DNA of 64,000 nt from Sipunculus nudus (Eukaryota > Annelida > Sipuncula > Golfingiida > Sipunculidae): positions 41,224,840 to 41,288,839 of the forward strand of contig CM049322.1 in assembly GCA_026874595.1 (NCBI GenBank), read 5' to 3'. The notes below the pieces were generated by a model, which worked only from the letters and a program-made list of their open reading frames with translations, did no database searches and was not told the DNA's origin. The translations under genes were made by a program, and so were the position numbers. Position 1 is the first letter of the stretch, and each line of letters opens with the position of its first letter. This document shows, one piece after another, positions 10,970-23,369 of the stretch.

Positions 10970-13240
10970 GTGAATTATACCTGTCTAAAAGGGCAAATGT
11001 GCATGAACACTATTACACAACAGTCAAAAATTTATTTCTACCAAAAAAAGATAATTGAATTACAGAATGATTCTAGGAAGCTTTTTAAAATTGTGAACAG
11101 TTTGCTAGGTAAGGAGAAGAAAGTCATATTACCAGAAAAAAAAAAACACTGAGCTTGTAGAAGAGTTCAGCACATTTTTTGAGATTTCAGTTATGGGGAT
11201 CCTCTTATGGAAAAGCGTAGCAGGGATATATTGGGATATTTGCAAAATTAACAGAGAAAATGGAGGCTATTAAGCAAATTTCTTACCAATAATGGCTAAT
11301 AAACTGTTCTGGAGTAAAAATAAATTATCTAGAAGTGCCCTTATAAGGAAATTGTTAAGATTTCAACTCCTGTTGTTTTTTTAGCCTGCCATGCGGTCAT
11401 GTTTATCTTTTGTCACATGACCCTGTCCTTGACCTTATTGATATGAGAAAAGTTGTCCTCTGATTATTGTCCCAAATAAATTATAGTAAATATTGTTTCC
11501 ATAACTTCCATAGGCAAATTTGTTAAAACCTTAAAAGATATAGCCATAAACTTATAAAGGACTTATTGTAGCCATATATTATCATTTACTCATAAGTATT
11601 ATTCATGAAATAAGATTTTTTAAATAGATTTATTAGCAATAAATTACTCTGGTACACCAGAGGTCAGGTCACAGGTCAGGTCATGGGTGACCAGAGTTCA
11701 TGCCTCAGAAACATGGCTGTGTCAGTGATTGTCTTCTGCTCTTCTCTTCATGATCAAATGCTGTTATATCATATATAACATAAACAGGAGACTCCACATG
11801 TATGGAAACTGATGTATAAAGGATATATAGGTAGAGTGAACATAGTTTAAGCTGCATCTTATTCATAATTACTCTTTTATTCTTTCCTTCTGATAAATCA
11901 GAAGGACCGCTACGATATTTCGTAAGAACATATTCAAGGCTGAGTATGGAGCCCGGGTCACCTGGTGTGTAATTCTCAGCCTTGCACCAAGGCAAGAAGA
12001 CAATAACCTAACAGAACCCTACTAGTCAGCCTACCGTAGGGGCCATAGTACAGAGAATGCTACACTTTGCGTTCATAACGACATCCAGTGTGCGTTAGGT
12101 GAGAAGAAGTGTGTGCTGATAGTTATGCTTGACTTATCAGCAGCTTTTGACACTGTCAGTCACCAGCGCCTGTTGCAGACTCTGGAGACACTTGGTGTTT
12201 CTGGTAGTGCCTTGAGGTGGTTCCACTCATATCTCACTAATCGAAATCAGGTCATAACCATTAATCGCAGTAGATCTACGTCTCAGCCGCTTGACTGTGG
12301 TATACCACAGGGGTCATTTCTCGGGCCGATCTTATTCACTCTTTACACATCACCATTAGGAACATTACTCAGCCATCGTGGCCATTATCATAAATACGCT
12401 GATGATTAAATGCTTTATCACACTTTTCGACCTTCAGGAATCTGTGCAAATATCTCATATATGGAATATACAACTGAGCTCGTTCGGAAGTGGATGGCAA
12501 ACAACCAATTCAAAATGAATGATCATAAAACAGAAGTGATTCTGATAAAACCTCGCAACACTGAAATTGTGTGCCCAAATCTGTTCGTCGTTGGGCAAGT
12601 AGACCAGCCATCTCAGTATGTTAGAAGCCTTGGTGTGTATTTTGATTGATACCCCAGTATGGAGCATCATGTTAATACAGTTTGCAAGAGTGCCTGCACC
12701 TCTACAACATTATCAAAATCAAAACCTACTTAGATAAGCAATCATTAGAGCTTTTAATCCATGCATTTGTGACCAGTAAGCTTGATTATGGTAATGCTCA
12801 CCTCTTAGGATATCCAATTTTTCCCTTATACAGAGGCTCCAGAGAGTTCAAAACTGTGCAGCTCGAATCCTGTGTGGAAGTAAGGATACGAGCATATAAC
12901 GCCTGTCTTGCAAGCCCTACATTGGCTCCCTCTGTGTCAACGGATAAAGCTTAAAGTTGCTATGTTGGTGTTCAAGGCAAAACATGGTATTACTCCAAAA
13001 TAACTCCAGGATTTAATCCAGCCTTACATACCTGCGAGACGTCTGAGATCATTAAACCAAGAATTACTGTGTGTTCCATATACAAGGTCCACCTTGGTGG
13101 CTTATAGAGCTTTTGTGTTGCAGGACCCACTTTGTGGAACTCTCTCCCACGGGACCTACGCCAAACTTCTAATCTTGACACATTTAAAAAGAAGCTTAAA
13201 ACCTATTTGTTTTTGCAATATTTTGGTAGCTAATAAAACT
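10970..13240 (+). mobile_element. Broken CR1/L2-like LINE, reverse transcriptase region
   Basis: A non-LTR retrotransposon whose reverse transcriptase can be followed in pieces. The upstream piece at about 11030-11150 reads NDSRKLFKIVNSLLGKEKK, like the segment before the RT fingers. The main piece starts near 12025 (YRRGHSTENATLCVHND), then LDLSAAFDTVSHQRLL, a palm motif GIPQGSFLGPILF and the catalytic YADD at about 12396-12407. A stop codon follows YADD directly. The frame resumes (LYHTFRPSG, MNDHKTEVI, LGVYFD), has another stop at about 12650, and shifts frame before HAFVTSKLDYGNA. The C-terminal part (LLCVPYTRSTLVAYRAF, then FKKKLKTYLF) ends near 13210. About 850 bp at 11.16-12.02 kb did not resemble LINE coding sequence and may be inserted. 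No endonuclease domain was found, so the copy is 5'-truncated and dead. Confidence 0.85.
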
Positions 13241-13351
13241 TTCACTAAAATCATTTAGCACATTTACTACGATATTTCGCTCTTGTATTTTAATAGCTGC
13301 TATTAATGATATGTGTATACAAAGTACCTTAATGCAATTTTTAATCCTTTC

Positions 13352-13355
13352 AGAT

Positions 13356-13410
<55 letters not shown>
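13352..13410. repeat. TA microsatellite
   Basis: TGTGTATATAT leads into about 25 AT dinucleotides just downstream of the LINE, possibly grown from its 3' tail. Confidence 0.9.
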
Positions 13411-13411
<1 letters not shown>

Positions 13412-13718
13412 AGTTAAGTTTCCATAATTACCTGCAATACCATTCGGGTAATTAAGATTCTTTCTAAGATCCCCCTTTTAATCATTCTCCTCATGAGATC
13501 TCCTTGTACACAATATACCCTGTCTCCGCGGGGAGGTTTTCTTACTAGAAAGGATCACCACGAGGGAATTTTGGGGCCGGTGAAATCAAATGTACGAAAG
13601 CCAAAGATATAGGGCCCCCGGAGTAAAACTCTGTCCCGCCATCACACACTCTATGGCAATTGTGTTGCCGGGCCCGAAGACACAAAGAAAGGAGGCGCCC
13701 GCGGGGGAGCAAATATTA
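13411..13718. other. Spacer with a GC-rich patch
   Basis: At 13520-13715 the base composition rises (GGGCCCCCGGAG, GCCGGGCCCGAAG, GGCGCCCGCGGGGG), unlike the AT-rich flanks. No coding frame or repeat was recognised. Confidence 0.45.
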
Positions 13719-16349
13719 AAACAAGGGACCTATGGGTCACGACGCTCAGCTGTTATATATGATAAAAAAATATTATTCAGAAATGAGGCACATGCTGGTT
13801 TTGTGTGGTAATAAATATAAGCTGCATTATGAGTTGTTGTTGTTTAGCTTATGTATGATTTTGATAGTACCTTTGGAGACAGGGAAGAGGATTGATTTCA
13901 TTTATTTTATTAACAAATGGAGTACTATTGTCACACAGATTTTGACTTGGCCATATAACTTATAAGCAGAACATATAATATAAGAGTTTAACTATTTATT
14001 TAAAAAAATTACAAATATTGTCCCAAATATAATTTTTATTAAAAATAATAAGAGAATCATATGATTTTTTAAAATGAAATATAACTGTTATGATTATTAA
14101 AATAATATTAAAGAATATATTCATGAATGCATTCATGAATATATTTTGAAAGTATTTGCACGAGTATTCATATACTTTCATTTTTACCTTAATTCCCATT
14201 CTTTATGCAAGAAATTTTATAATGGAGTATATAATCATATTCGTATTTAAATACAATTACAAAGTATTCGCACCATGTCTGGTATTTATTCAGTTTTCAC
14301 CAAACAATGATGTTGAGAATCCAGAACATACAAAATTCACACTTAAATAATGATCATAAGTACCTGGTTTTATGGCTTTTATTTATATTAAAAAATAACT
14401 GTAAATAATTCATTTTGGACTCATTTCACATCAATGTACACACTAGACACAGTAGGAATCTAGATTAATATTATCAACTGCATCTTTGTCTATCATTAAT
14501 TTCCTTCATATAATCCCTAATGATTAGTAATGAATAATATGATTTACTTCTTTATTATTAAAATTGAACTGAAAAATGCCATAGGTGACTGCATGGTGTT
14601 GTTTGGAATATGTGACATTCTACCCATCAATACAAGATTCTTATATCATCAGTAACTGCAAGTTAATTTCCTGTTATTATAAACTAACAAATTCCTTTTC
14701 TATTTTTCTTTAATTTGTTATTAAACACCAATAAAAATTTATTAATTTATTGTTTATTGTTATGTTGTTGGATAAAACTACTAGATGAGTTGGGTTGGAC
14801 ACCTGGATCAACTGTGGCTGGCCATAAGCTGCCTGGATTCTCGCCTCAAGCGTGCATAATTTGATAAAAGGTCAACAAGGTCAACATACAGGTGACTCAA
14901 GAGTGGCTGGAGAGAGCCAAGGTCTGACATGGTCTCATAAAAACATTAATAAAAGCTACAATTTTTGGCCAATTTCTTTCAGCTTTCTAAACTAAAAAGC
15001 TGAAATCCTTATGTGTGCATGATATGAAAATTATATAAACAGAGCTCACATGAAACAAAAGTAAAATGGTCAAATTTGGGCAAAATTTAAGGTACTAATT
15101 TTATATTTATACTAATAACTTATAAAATTTTAAAAATTCAGAACTAATTTTGGGTATTCAATTGAATCTTGATTTAATAATGTTACATCCCTGAAAAAAA
15201 AATCTCTAGCTTCAGCAAGCCCCTTGTTAAGGGAGTAAATTTATTTTTTGATTTTTTACAAAGTGCATTATGTTTGGGCCCATAACTTAAAACAATTACA
15301 CAATACTGACATCATTTCTGGCACGTGCACAGAGAATGTATAGAAAAGCATGTATATTATATATTATTAAAGTCAGATCAGTGGTTTTGATATTAGGCAG
15401 TATTGAAGTGTAACAATGGGTTTTTAATTGAAAAATGAAGTTTTTCATTAATATCTCAAAGGTATTAAGTCCTAGTGACCAAATTCTTGGCATGATAGGG
15501 GATTTTGGAGACATCTAATTGTATGCCAAATTTTACGAACTGAGAGCTTAAGCTGGGGAGTTGAGCTCTTGCAAACTGCATAACACTAGCCTGATGTAAA
15601 CAATATGTTACATGGTGCTTGAAAACTTGAATAAAATCTACAGTTTTTGATCAACTGGTTTCAAATTTTGGGTGTTTACAGTTGAAATGCTAACAAAAAC
15701 ATGCTTTGGAAATTAAATCCACAACAGTTACAGGAAAAAAACGTGCCATGGTCAAAGTTGGGAAAAATTTAAGGTACCAATTTTTTATTTTTGCTAATAT
15801 TTAAAAAATTTAAAAGATTTTGATCTAATTTTGGGTATACAATTTAATTTTGATTAATAAAAGTAATATTACTGGAAAAAAAAGTGCTTAGCTTTAACAA
15901 GTTTTGTGTTAAGTGATAAAATTTCTTTCCTGATTATTTACAAAATGCATTATGTTTGGGCCCATAACTTTTTTAAATTATATAATACAGACATAATTTC
16001 TGGCATGTACATAGGAATTATATAGAGGATTATTTATAGGAAATATGAGGAAAAACAGATGAGTGGTTTTAATATTAGGCAGTCCTGAAGTGTTAAAAAT
16101 AGGTTTTTAATAAAAAATTGAGGTTTTTCCTTAATTTCTCAAAGGAATGAAGACGCAAAGACCCAGTTTTCGACTTGGTAGGAGATCTTGGGGACATCTA
16201 ACATTATGCTGCATTTTGGATTCTTAGGTCTTACGGTTTCAAAACGTGCCACATCTACGGACGGACGGACGGACGGACGGACAGACGGACGGACGACGGA
16301 CAATGGACCATGACTATAGCTCAGATGACTTATAGTCAGCTGAGCTAAT
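13719..16349 (+). repeat. Repeat family R1, forward copy (2.6 kb)
   Basis: The left end is AACAAGGGACCTATGGGTCA followed by CGACGCTCAGCTG. The right end is a GGAC-type microsatellite (16259-16300), then GACAATGGACCATGACTATA, then the stem-loop TAGCTCAGATGAC-TTATA-GTCAGCTGAGCTA with one mismatch. Inside, a block of about 690 bp is repeated (15076-15530 and 15760-16225), marked by GTGCATTATGTTTGGGCCCA and ATTAGGCAGT. A second copy runs in the opposite orientation at 24000-27017. There is no open frame of note. The terminal hairpin ending CTAA recalls a Helitron 3' end, but this is only an inference. Confidence 0.8.
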
Positions 16350-16488
16350 TATTACTTATGCACGTAATACGAAATATTCCAAATAAAAGTGGGTGGAATC
16401 TCTTCGGGCAAGCCCGGAGCATATGTATGTCGAAAATCAGGGCAATCCGTACGGTGGTATCAGAGGAGATACGGAGAATTACAAAAAG

Positions 16489-16538
16489 TCGCCTTACGTT
16501 ATTAATATATTGATTATTGTAATTACACACACACACAC

Positions 16539-16626
<88 letters not shown>

Positions 16627-16674
16627 GGTAGAGCACTTTCACTGTGATGTTTTGAACCTTAATGTATTACATTG

Positions 16675-16743
<69 letters not shown>

Positions 16744-16779
16744 AATTACAATAATCAATATATTAATAACGTAAGGCGA
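16489..16779. repeat. Long palindrome around a TA tract
   Basis: The left arm 16489-16540 (TCGCCTTACGTTATTAATAT and on through an AC run) and the right arm about 16728-16779 (a GT run, then TAATTACAATAATC to GTAAGGCGA) are reverse complements over about 50 bp. The centre holds TA microsatellites at 16541-16621 and 16677-16721 and a 60-bp block at 16621-16680. That block recurs exactly, in reverse orientation, at 18881-18940. Confidence 0.85.
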
Positions 16780-17028
16780 TTTTTATATATATATAAAGCC
16801 ACACAGTGCTCACGAAACCTTCGGATAGTGACACATAATGCATTGATGCATTTTATGAACTTTATGAGCCCTACTTTATGAATCAAGCACTTTTATCCTG
16901 GAATGGAAATCAAACCCTTTAGGATGTGTTAGGCCTATGTGAACGAAAACTTATATAATAAATTTACCGAATAAAAAGTTTTTAATTAAGTGAAATTTCA
17001 AAATTGTCAAAGTCAATTATATATATAT
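16780..17028. other. Spacer with a short repeated block
   Basis: At about 16799-16870 the sequence GCCACACAGTGCTCACGAAA with AATGCATTGATGCATTTTAT recurs in the same orientation, diverged, at about 18951-19015. No gene was seen. Confidence 0.5.
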
Positions 17029-17743
17029 ACAGTGAAACCACAAGCTGCCGACACGTACCCCTCTGGTGCAGACACCCCGCCTAACGGACATTATTTGGGC
17101 CGACCGAGCGGTTTTTTTTATGTTTTTTTTTTCTCTTTCAAGAACTCCTGTGGGGCGGATACTCCGCTATTCAGGACAACGGACACTGTTTGTCCACCGA
17201 ATGGTTAAATCACCCCAGCTAACAGACACCCGAGCGGCCGCCCCAATCGATGTCGGCAGAAATACTTTGAAAATTGCAAATATGGTCTGTTGCCGGTAGG
17301 CCTTAATCATAAGGCGCATATGATATCATACATTTATTTATCACGCTTGCTTGCGATCGCATAGGATTTTTTACAGAACTTATTCCATAAGCGATTCTTT
17401 TAAAACCACGGAAAGAGTGGGAAATTAAGAAATTTTACGGACCTAGTGCAGAAATCCAGTCGATGTCGATCAATTTTAGAATCTTATTTTCTCTCGTGAA
17501 ATGAAGATAATGTTTTAGTCAATGATAAAAGTCTCAATTTATGATAATAATATGACACAACAACCGGTTGCAATAAATTTTTAGCAATATAACATACATG
17601 TAAAATCAAATATTAGAAAAAAATACCGGCTTTCGTGGTTGTTTTAATCCCAGTCTCAACCGGAACTCATATGCCCGACCCCTTCTGGGGCGGACACCCC
17701 GCTATCGTCCGGTCCCGTGACTGTCCGCACCAGAACTGTTTCA

Positions 17744-17755
<12 letters not shown>
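17029..17755. mobile_element. ACAGTGAAAC-family element with inverted ends
   Basis: It starts ACAGTGAAACCACAAGCTGC and ends CCAGAACTGTTTCACTGT, an inverted terminal pair. Inside, GACACCCCGC and CGCTATTCAGGACAACGGAC match the short fragment at 5122-5187. A TA tract follows at once (17750-17800). It may be one element of about 727 bp or two short elements flanking other DNA. Confidence 0.5.
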
Positions 17756-17806
<51 letters not shown>

Positions 17807-17869
17807 TTTATATATATTATAATTATAATTATAATAATAATCTGCGATTGCATCAGTTTAGAGACAAAA
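17756..17869. repeat. TA and AAT microsatellites
   Basis: About 25 TA dinucleotides, then TATATTATAATTATAATTAT and short AAT units, which join the inverted R3 copy. Confidence 0.85.
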
Positions 17870-18780
17870 ATGCTTTTCTTTATCATATAAAATCATCGTA
17901 GGAGCACAAGAAACATCCCAAGTGTTTGGAACTATATGAAAAAAGGCGGACTTATTATTAATAATATCTAATTGTTTTAGCATTAGTATTAACATTTCAA
18001 GTGAAACTATATAGCAAAAACTTTCCCCTCTTTTCTGTGACCAGGATTTCATATGTTTTTGCGAAAGGCAAACTCAGCTTAGCTCCGAGACAATTGGGTC
18101 CCTTGTTCTTTATAATATTAGATAATATTAGTATATAATTACGATTATATAAAGTTATTAGTATTTAATGTTCTTCTTCTGTACATTAACTTAACTCTGT
18201 TACTGCAATCAAGATATCGTGCTCTTCGACTATTTTCTTTTAATACCAAGTTAAATTGTAATATTCATTGGATACTATTTGTCAAGGTGTCGTAGTGACC
18301 AAGTCTCGGTCACCTGTTCAGGTCACGGTCGAGCGCCCAGTATCTCGGAGTGACGGTGTCCAGTGTGTCTGCAGAGCGTTTCGTAGGCTTGTGCTTTGAT
18401 GGCGGAGGCATGTATCCATAGGGATGCAGATTTCTAGTCCTGAGTGACTTCTTTATATGTAACTGTACTTTTGGCTGACTTTGATCACGGACACTCGAGT
18501 CAAGGTCAATGGTTCATTGCTCAACTGTGACCACTGTCGTTATGCTCCATGATCACTCTGAATGTAAAGCGTGGTGACCACTGAGTCTAAATGTATATCG
18601 TTAGTATAAAATGCGTGGGAGCAAACAGTTCAGTTCTTCTATATATACGTATGAATGACCTAGACTTTAAACCATAAAGCTCTAACGAGACATGACGTAT
18701 AAGATCCGTACATGAAATACATATCCTGCACATTCATATACATATGTAATTATAACTGTAATACAAACTGTAATTAGAAT
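17870..18780 (-). repeat. Repeat family R3, inverted copy
   Basis: Read on the minus strand this matches about 7100-8450: CGTCACTCCGAGATACTGG, GATACATGCCTCCGCCATCA, GTGGTCACCACGC and AACAAGGGACC all recur. With the forward copies it makes a large inverted repeat whose arms lie about 10 kb apart. No coding frame was seen. Confidence 0.8.
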
Positions 18781-18787
18781 ATATATA

Positions 18788-18825
<38 letters not shown>

Positions 18826-18849
18826 CTGTAATAATATATGTAATTATTA

Positions 18850-18885
<36 letters not shown>

Positions 18886-18950
18886 CAATGTAATACATTA
18901 AGGTTCAAAACATCACAGTGAAAGTGCTCTACCGTGCATATATATATATA
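18781..18950. repeat. AAT and TA microsatellites plus an inverted 60-bp block
   Basis: AAT units at 18788-18823, TA units at 18852-18882, then 18881-18940, which is the exact reverse complement of 16621-16680, then more TA units. Confidence 0.9.
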
Positions 18951-20280
18951 TGCCACGCAGTGCGCACGAAACTAGCGAGTGGTGACAATAATGCATGGAT
19001 GCATTTAATGAACTATATATATTTTCATATACAGAAGGGTAACATGTGTGAATTGACATATATCTGTCTACGGACTGACTGTTTTAATTATGTTAAATAC
19101 AATTTTATCGAGATAACAAATTATGCAAAATAAATTAAGAAATATGGACATGCATATGTACACATGCACCGTTTTCATTGCCCCACGAGCTACATTAAAA
19201 TCACATGTATAAACATATGGTAAAAGAGTGGGGTATTTACTGAGCCGCATCAATCCATATAGATAAGTTCAGAGTGTACTTTCCATTCATAACCGCCCCC
19301 CCTCCTTTACCCTTTGAAAACTGAGAAGTAGATCTTAATTGGAAGAAACTAAACATTTCATTCATTAATTGTTATTATTTTTTTCTTTTTTAATCAACAT
19401 TTCATCATCCTAAGTTAATCCGGTACTTATTGACATTGGTAAATAATTGTGGCAATAAAAATTACGGAAAGATATCTTGAACAATTATTATTCACAAAAT
19501 AAACATAATACTGTACAATTTAAAATTTTAAATGCATTGCATTGAACATATGCTATGCAATAGGCCTTACAATTGGTTGAGGGCATCTTTCCACAGAAAT
19601 GCATAGACGTGTCCCCTCCCTATTTTAATTATTTTATTTAATTGATTATTAAATACTTTTCTTATTAAACTCATTAACAGTGGCTTTCCACGCCTCGTAC
19701 ATAGTGAAAAGAAAAAGAACATTCTTTATGCCACTATTACTTCGTGTTTCAGGAAGTATTATTTTCCAATCCTATCCCTAAAATTCTAGATCACTTCGTT
19801 CGAAACGGCGGCCTGCTTTACTTGTGTACGTCTGTCACCCCACACAAGTTCATGAAGGCCACGTTCACTATACGGTTCATTCACGAACGACTGGGCCAGG
19901 ATTGATAAACAAGCCCAGAGGACGAGGCAGCCGTGATCAGTTTCTTATCGTCTGTCTTTCGAAGAACACAGTGAGTTTATCTTTGCATTCGTACCTCGAA
20001 TCGATAGTTCTAGACGTGATGCAGTTATAACATTGCAGACCGGTTATTCAAGTTTTTGTGGTAGATCTAGTTCCCGGATCTAACCGTAGTTTTTTTTAGG
20101 ATTTTATAATAGAAATATATTTTTTGACATTATTGATTTTACTTCATGCTCAATCGGATGTTGTTATTAATATTTTTATGTTTAAGCACACAATTAATCC
20201 ATTATCACTCACTGGCTCTAAGGGTATTTGTCCCCACATACACCTTGAAAACCACGTGTTTATAATGACTTGTGCTATTG
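18951..20280. other. Spacer, no gene recognised
   Basis: Mixed AT-rich sequence. From about 19.8 kb the composition becomes more balanced. A possible splice donor GTGAGT occurs at 19971, but the short frame before it (19824-) has no familiar domain. Confidence 0.4.
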
Positions 20281-20860
20281 TAGCGCCACGTGGTGCCGAA
20301 CGTCGGGCTGCCCTGCCTCATTTTAATACATCACAGTACATCACATCCTACGTGACATCAGGCATATTCCATGAAATAAGGTGATTCCTAAAGGAAAAAC
20401 TCATTGTATTCCGTGAACTGGTAAATCTGTCGACATGTTAGGTACCGGTATCACAAGCACTACGCGTGCAGTGCCGGATTTCCATGGCAACAGTTACATT
20501 CTTTTCCGGCGTTTGCATGAAAATGTAGCACTGCCCGATAAAATATCTGGGTAGAAATAAAAAAAAAAATGACATATATCTTAAAAAAGAAATAGCTGGT
20601 ACTAATAGAATGATAATCTGTAGTGAGTGCGGTGATGACAGATCTGTTTTATTATGATTGGTGGTGATATTCTGCATTGAAGCTGGCGTGATCGTATGTT
20701 AATAGCATGTTGTGATAAGGTCACGGTCGAGAGGGCGTGGCCTGACCTTATACGTCAGTACTCGTTATACATGCATTGCGCCGGTTTACTTTGTGGGAAA
20801 GTGTGGGATTTAAATTCCCTTCCTGCCTTCTCTTCAAAAATAACAACTTGAGATGCCTCG
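20281..20860. promoter_or_regulatory. Possible promoter-like region
   Basis: A less AT-rich stretch holds several known factor-site look-alikes: TTTCCATGGCAACAG at about 20479 resembles an RFX X-box; AAGGTCA at 20717 and TGACCTT at 20743 are nuclear-receptor half sites facing each other; GGGCGTGG at about 20733 is KLF/Sp-like; TACGTCAG at about 20751 is CRE-like. It lies 7 kb upstream of the desaturase, whose start is preceded by a splice acceptor, so a 5' untranslated exon here is conceivable. No donor site linking them was identified. Confidence 0.2.
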
Positions 20861-21642
20861 AATAATAATTTAGAAAATATGTGATCAGATGCAAGAACTT
20901 TCAATATAGACTTGAATACATTCAGAGCTATACTGTTAAATTAACTTAAGCAGTCAATTAATAGAATGATAAATTTTATTTCATATATTATAATGCTATT
21001 ACACCAAGGGCTGGATGGGATATCCCACTTTTATAATATCACAGTAATGGGTAAACACACATTGTTTAAACCTTTTGTTTGTCAATATAAATATCACTGA
21101 GATAGTAACAGGTAAAGACAGTAAACTAACCCTCATGCATACATGCAATTCCATCTGTAATTTAATTATTACTTGAACAAATTGAATATTCAGCAAGGGA
21201 CATAGGGAAATTGTTAAATATAAATTTAAATTTATAAATATAATTTGGATTATATAATAAAACGTGATATGCCATTTATTTTAAGATCTAAAACATAGAT
21301 TTAAGCATAGCTTAGCTAACAAGTGATTTTAATGTTAGTTCTAGATTTTAGACACCCTGCCTCAGCTCACCAGGCGTCAAACAAACATGTTAGGGACCTA
21401 GTCTCGCCAAGTAAATTGAATTGACTGGTGCTTGATTAGTCTTAGAGGCAGGAAATACTTGTTGTCCCACTTTCAGACCCACTCTCTTTGTTCTGGTACA
21501 TTGTCACTCAAGTAACAAGTACAAGTACAAGTACAAGGATATCCAGAAAGTACACCTTCAGAAGCTTAAGTACACTTGTACCCATATGTTTGGTTTTGTA
21601 CAGGGCTCTAGGTTCACAATGGGGTAAAGTACAGAGTGGTCA
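20861..21642. other. Spacer, no gene recognised
   Basis: AT-rich. A short ACAAGT tandem run lies at about 21509-21538. Confidence 0.4.
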
Positions 21643-21925
21643 CCAGGGCTTGACATTTTCTTTTGAAAGTACTTACCAAGTATGGCAAGTGACTAGCTTT
21701 TATTTGCCCTACATGAATTTTTACTTGCCTTGGCCCAAAAAACAGTGCTCTTGGCCACAACCACAAAAAATGTGATCCAAATGATGATTTTGCAACAATA
21801 ATGAGTATACCTATTGAATTTTTTGTTTGTTTGGCAAATAAGAACCCACTTTTGGTTGCCCATCCACCATTTTCTGGGACTTTTACACTGTGGACAAGCA
21901 GTTAACCATTAATGTTGAGCCCTGG
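21643..21925. mobile_element. hAT-like MITE, about 280 bp
   Basis: The ends are inverted: CCAGGGCTTGACATT on the left and AATGTTGAGCCCTGG on the right. CAGGGCT-type termini are typical of hAT-superfamily MITEs. GGTCAC occurs on both sides (21639-21644 and about 21924-21929), a possible partial target duplication overlapping the ends. No transposase frame. Confidence 0.65.
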
Positions 21926-22612
21926 TCACGTTCTCACCCCACCAGTTCATAAACTGTGACATGGTGTGGCCTGTTATATACAGATCAGACCGCCAGAATA
22001 ACAGAAAAAGATGTCACTTGTGTCTGATACTGAGAGATTTAATATCTGCCCATTACTGGATATATCTAAGAGTAAATAAAATGGCACAGAGTAGGGTGTT
22101 CCACTACCCAGTGACATCAATTTATCTTCAAGGATGGGGGGATGACTCACGGGCTTGGGAGGGTATTCAAATAAGGACCCATATTTATAAACAACACACA
22201 TATATATATATATATTTATATATATGTATTTTAAGAGAGAGAGAGAGCGAGAGAGAGAGAGAGAGAGACCTTTCACTGTATTGTGTGACACATTTCATAT
22301 TACAGTTTTGAAAATTTATATTTACCAGTTTGAGATAAATAATATATCTATAATTCTAATTATTAGTATATTTTATTTCAAATATAAAGTTATTATTCTC
22401 TGAATAACTGATAATTAGGGGGATGGGGGGTGGAATGGATGATTACATTGACGATCCACCTCACTAAAGACTGGGTATATATACCCACCCCAAAATGTTG
22501 CCGCCCCTGCCACTACAAATTAAACCAATACAATCCTGGAGCATCCCTTTACTTATGTCTGCTTGAATATATACTGGATCTTCCATGGCCTGTTTCCCAC
22601 AACTCCACATAG
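21926..22612. other. Spacer with TA and GA microsatellites
   Basis: TATATATT repeats at about 22199-22225 and GAGAGAGA repeats at 22235-22269. No coding frame was supported. Confidence 0.5.
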
Positions 22613-22812
22613 CAGGGGCAGATCCAGGATTTTGGAACAGAGAGGGTCTAACCAAGAAAGACCAAAAGAAAACTGAAAAGGAAAGATCTGATGATCCATA
22701 GAGGGAAGGATCCAGGCCAGAAAAATAGGTATAAAACCCCGAAAAAAGGGTTGTTGCTCATTGATAAAGGAGGGGTCCATGCCCACTGGAACACCCTCCC
22801 GATCCGCCACTG
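22613..22812. mobile_element. GGCGGATCC-family MITE, about 200 bp
   Basis: It starts AGCAGGGGCAGATCCAGGAT and ends CTCCCGATCCGCCACTG, an imperfect inverted pair. Related termini are at 10119 and 38863-39026. Non-coding. Confidence 0.6.
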
Positions 22813-22944
22813 AATGTATATATAGTTACATGGAAATCTGTTCATTAAATTTGTGTTATCATTCTGACAAACAAAATTACCAACTTGGGTGAAAATATAG
22901 CACCTCCCACCCACATCATTGACTAACTTGAGGTTATTGTAAAA

Positions 22945-23290
22945 CATAAATATAAGGGGAAAAAAATGTTAGGTTTGGTTTTCAGGCACTTATTATCAGA
23001 AATCAATGCAGGTGGGCATTTTTTAACCTTTTTTGTATGTTGTGATAAAAATGTCATGATCAGGGAAAAGCATGATGATAACCATTTTTTTTGCTGAACA
23101 AGTAAAAGCAATACATAACAAAGGAAAGCTGATCAAAATTGTATTATTTTATCTTCTTGAAAGAAATGTCTGAGCAGCTGGAGCTCAAAAGTTTCTATTG
23201 AAAATCAAAATAAAAATATTTGATGGGGAAGAGTAAAATTGACTCGGGTGGTGCCTGGTAATCATACCTTTTATTTGTTTTTGGCCTTAC
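22945..23290. mobile_element. GGTATGGTTCTCAGGCAC-family MITE, copy 1
   Basis: About 345 bp. The left end carries GGTTTTCAGGCAC followed by a run that reaches AAATCAATGCAGG; the right end carries GTGCCTGGTAATCATACC, then TTTTTGGCCTTA. Inside, GAAAGAAATGTCTGAGCAGC and ATTGAAAATCAAAATAAAAA are shared with the copies at 29868, 42145, 45405, 50124 and 53305. No transposase. Confidence 0.8.
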
Positions 23291-23369
23291 TTAAGTGCAT
23301 ATATGTCATGATGTGACACATTAATCCATAAATCTTCGGACTCATTTGACCAATCAGGAAAAAAATTTA

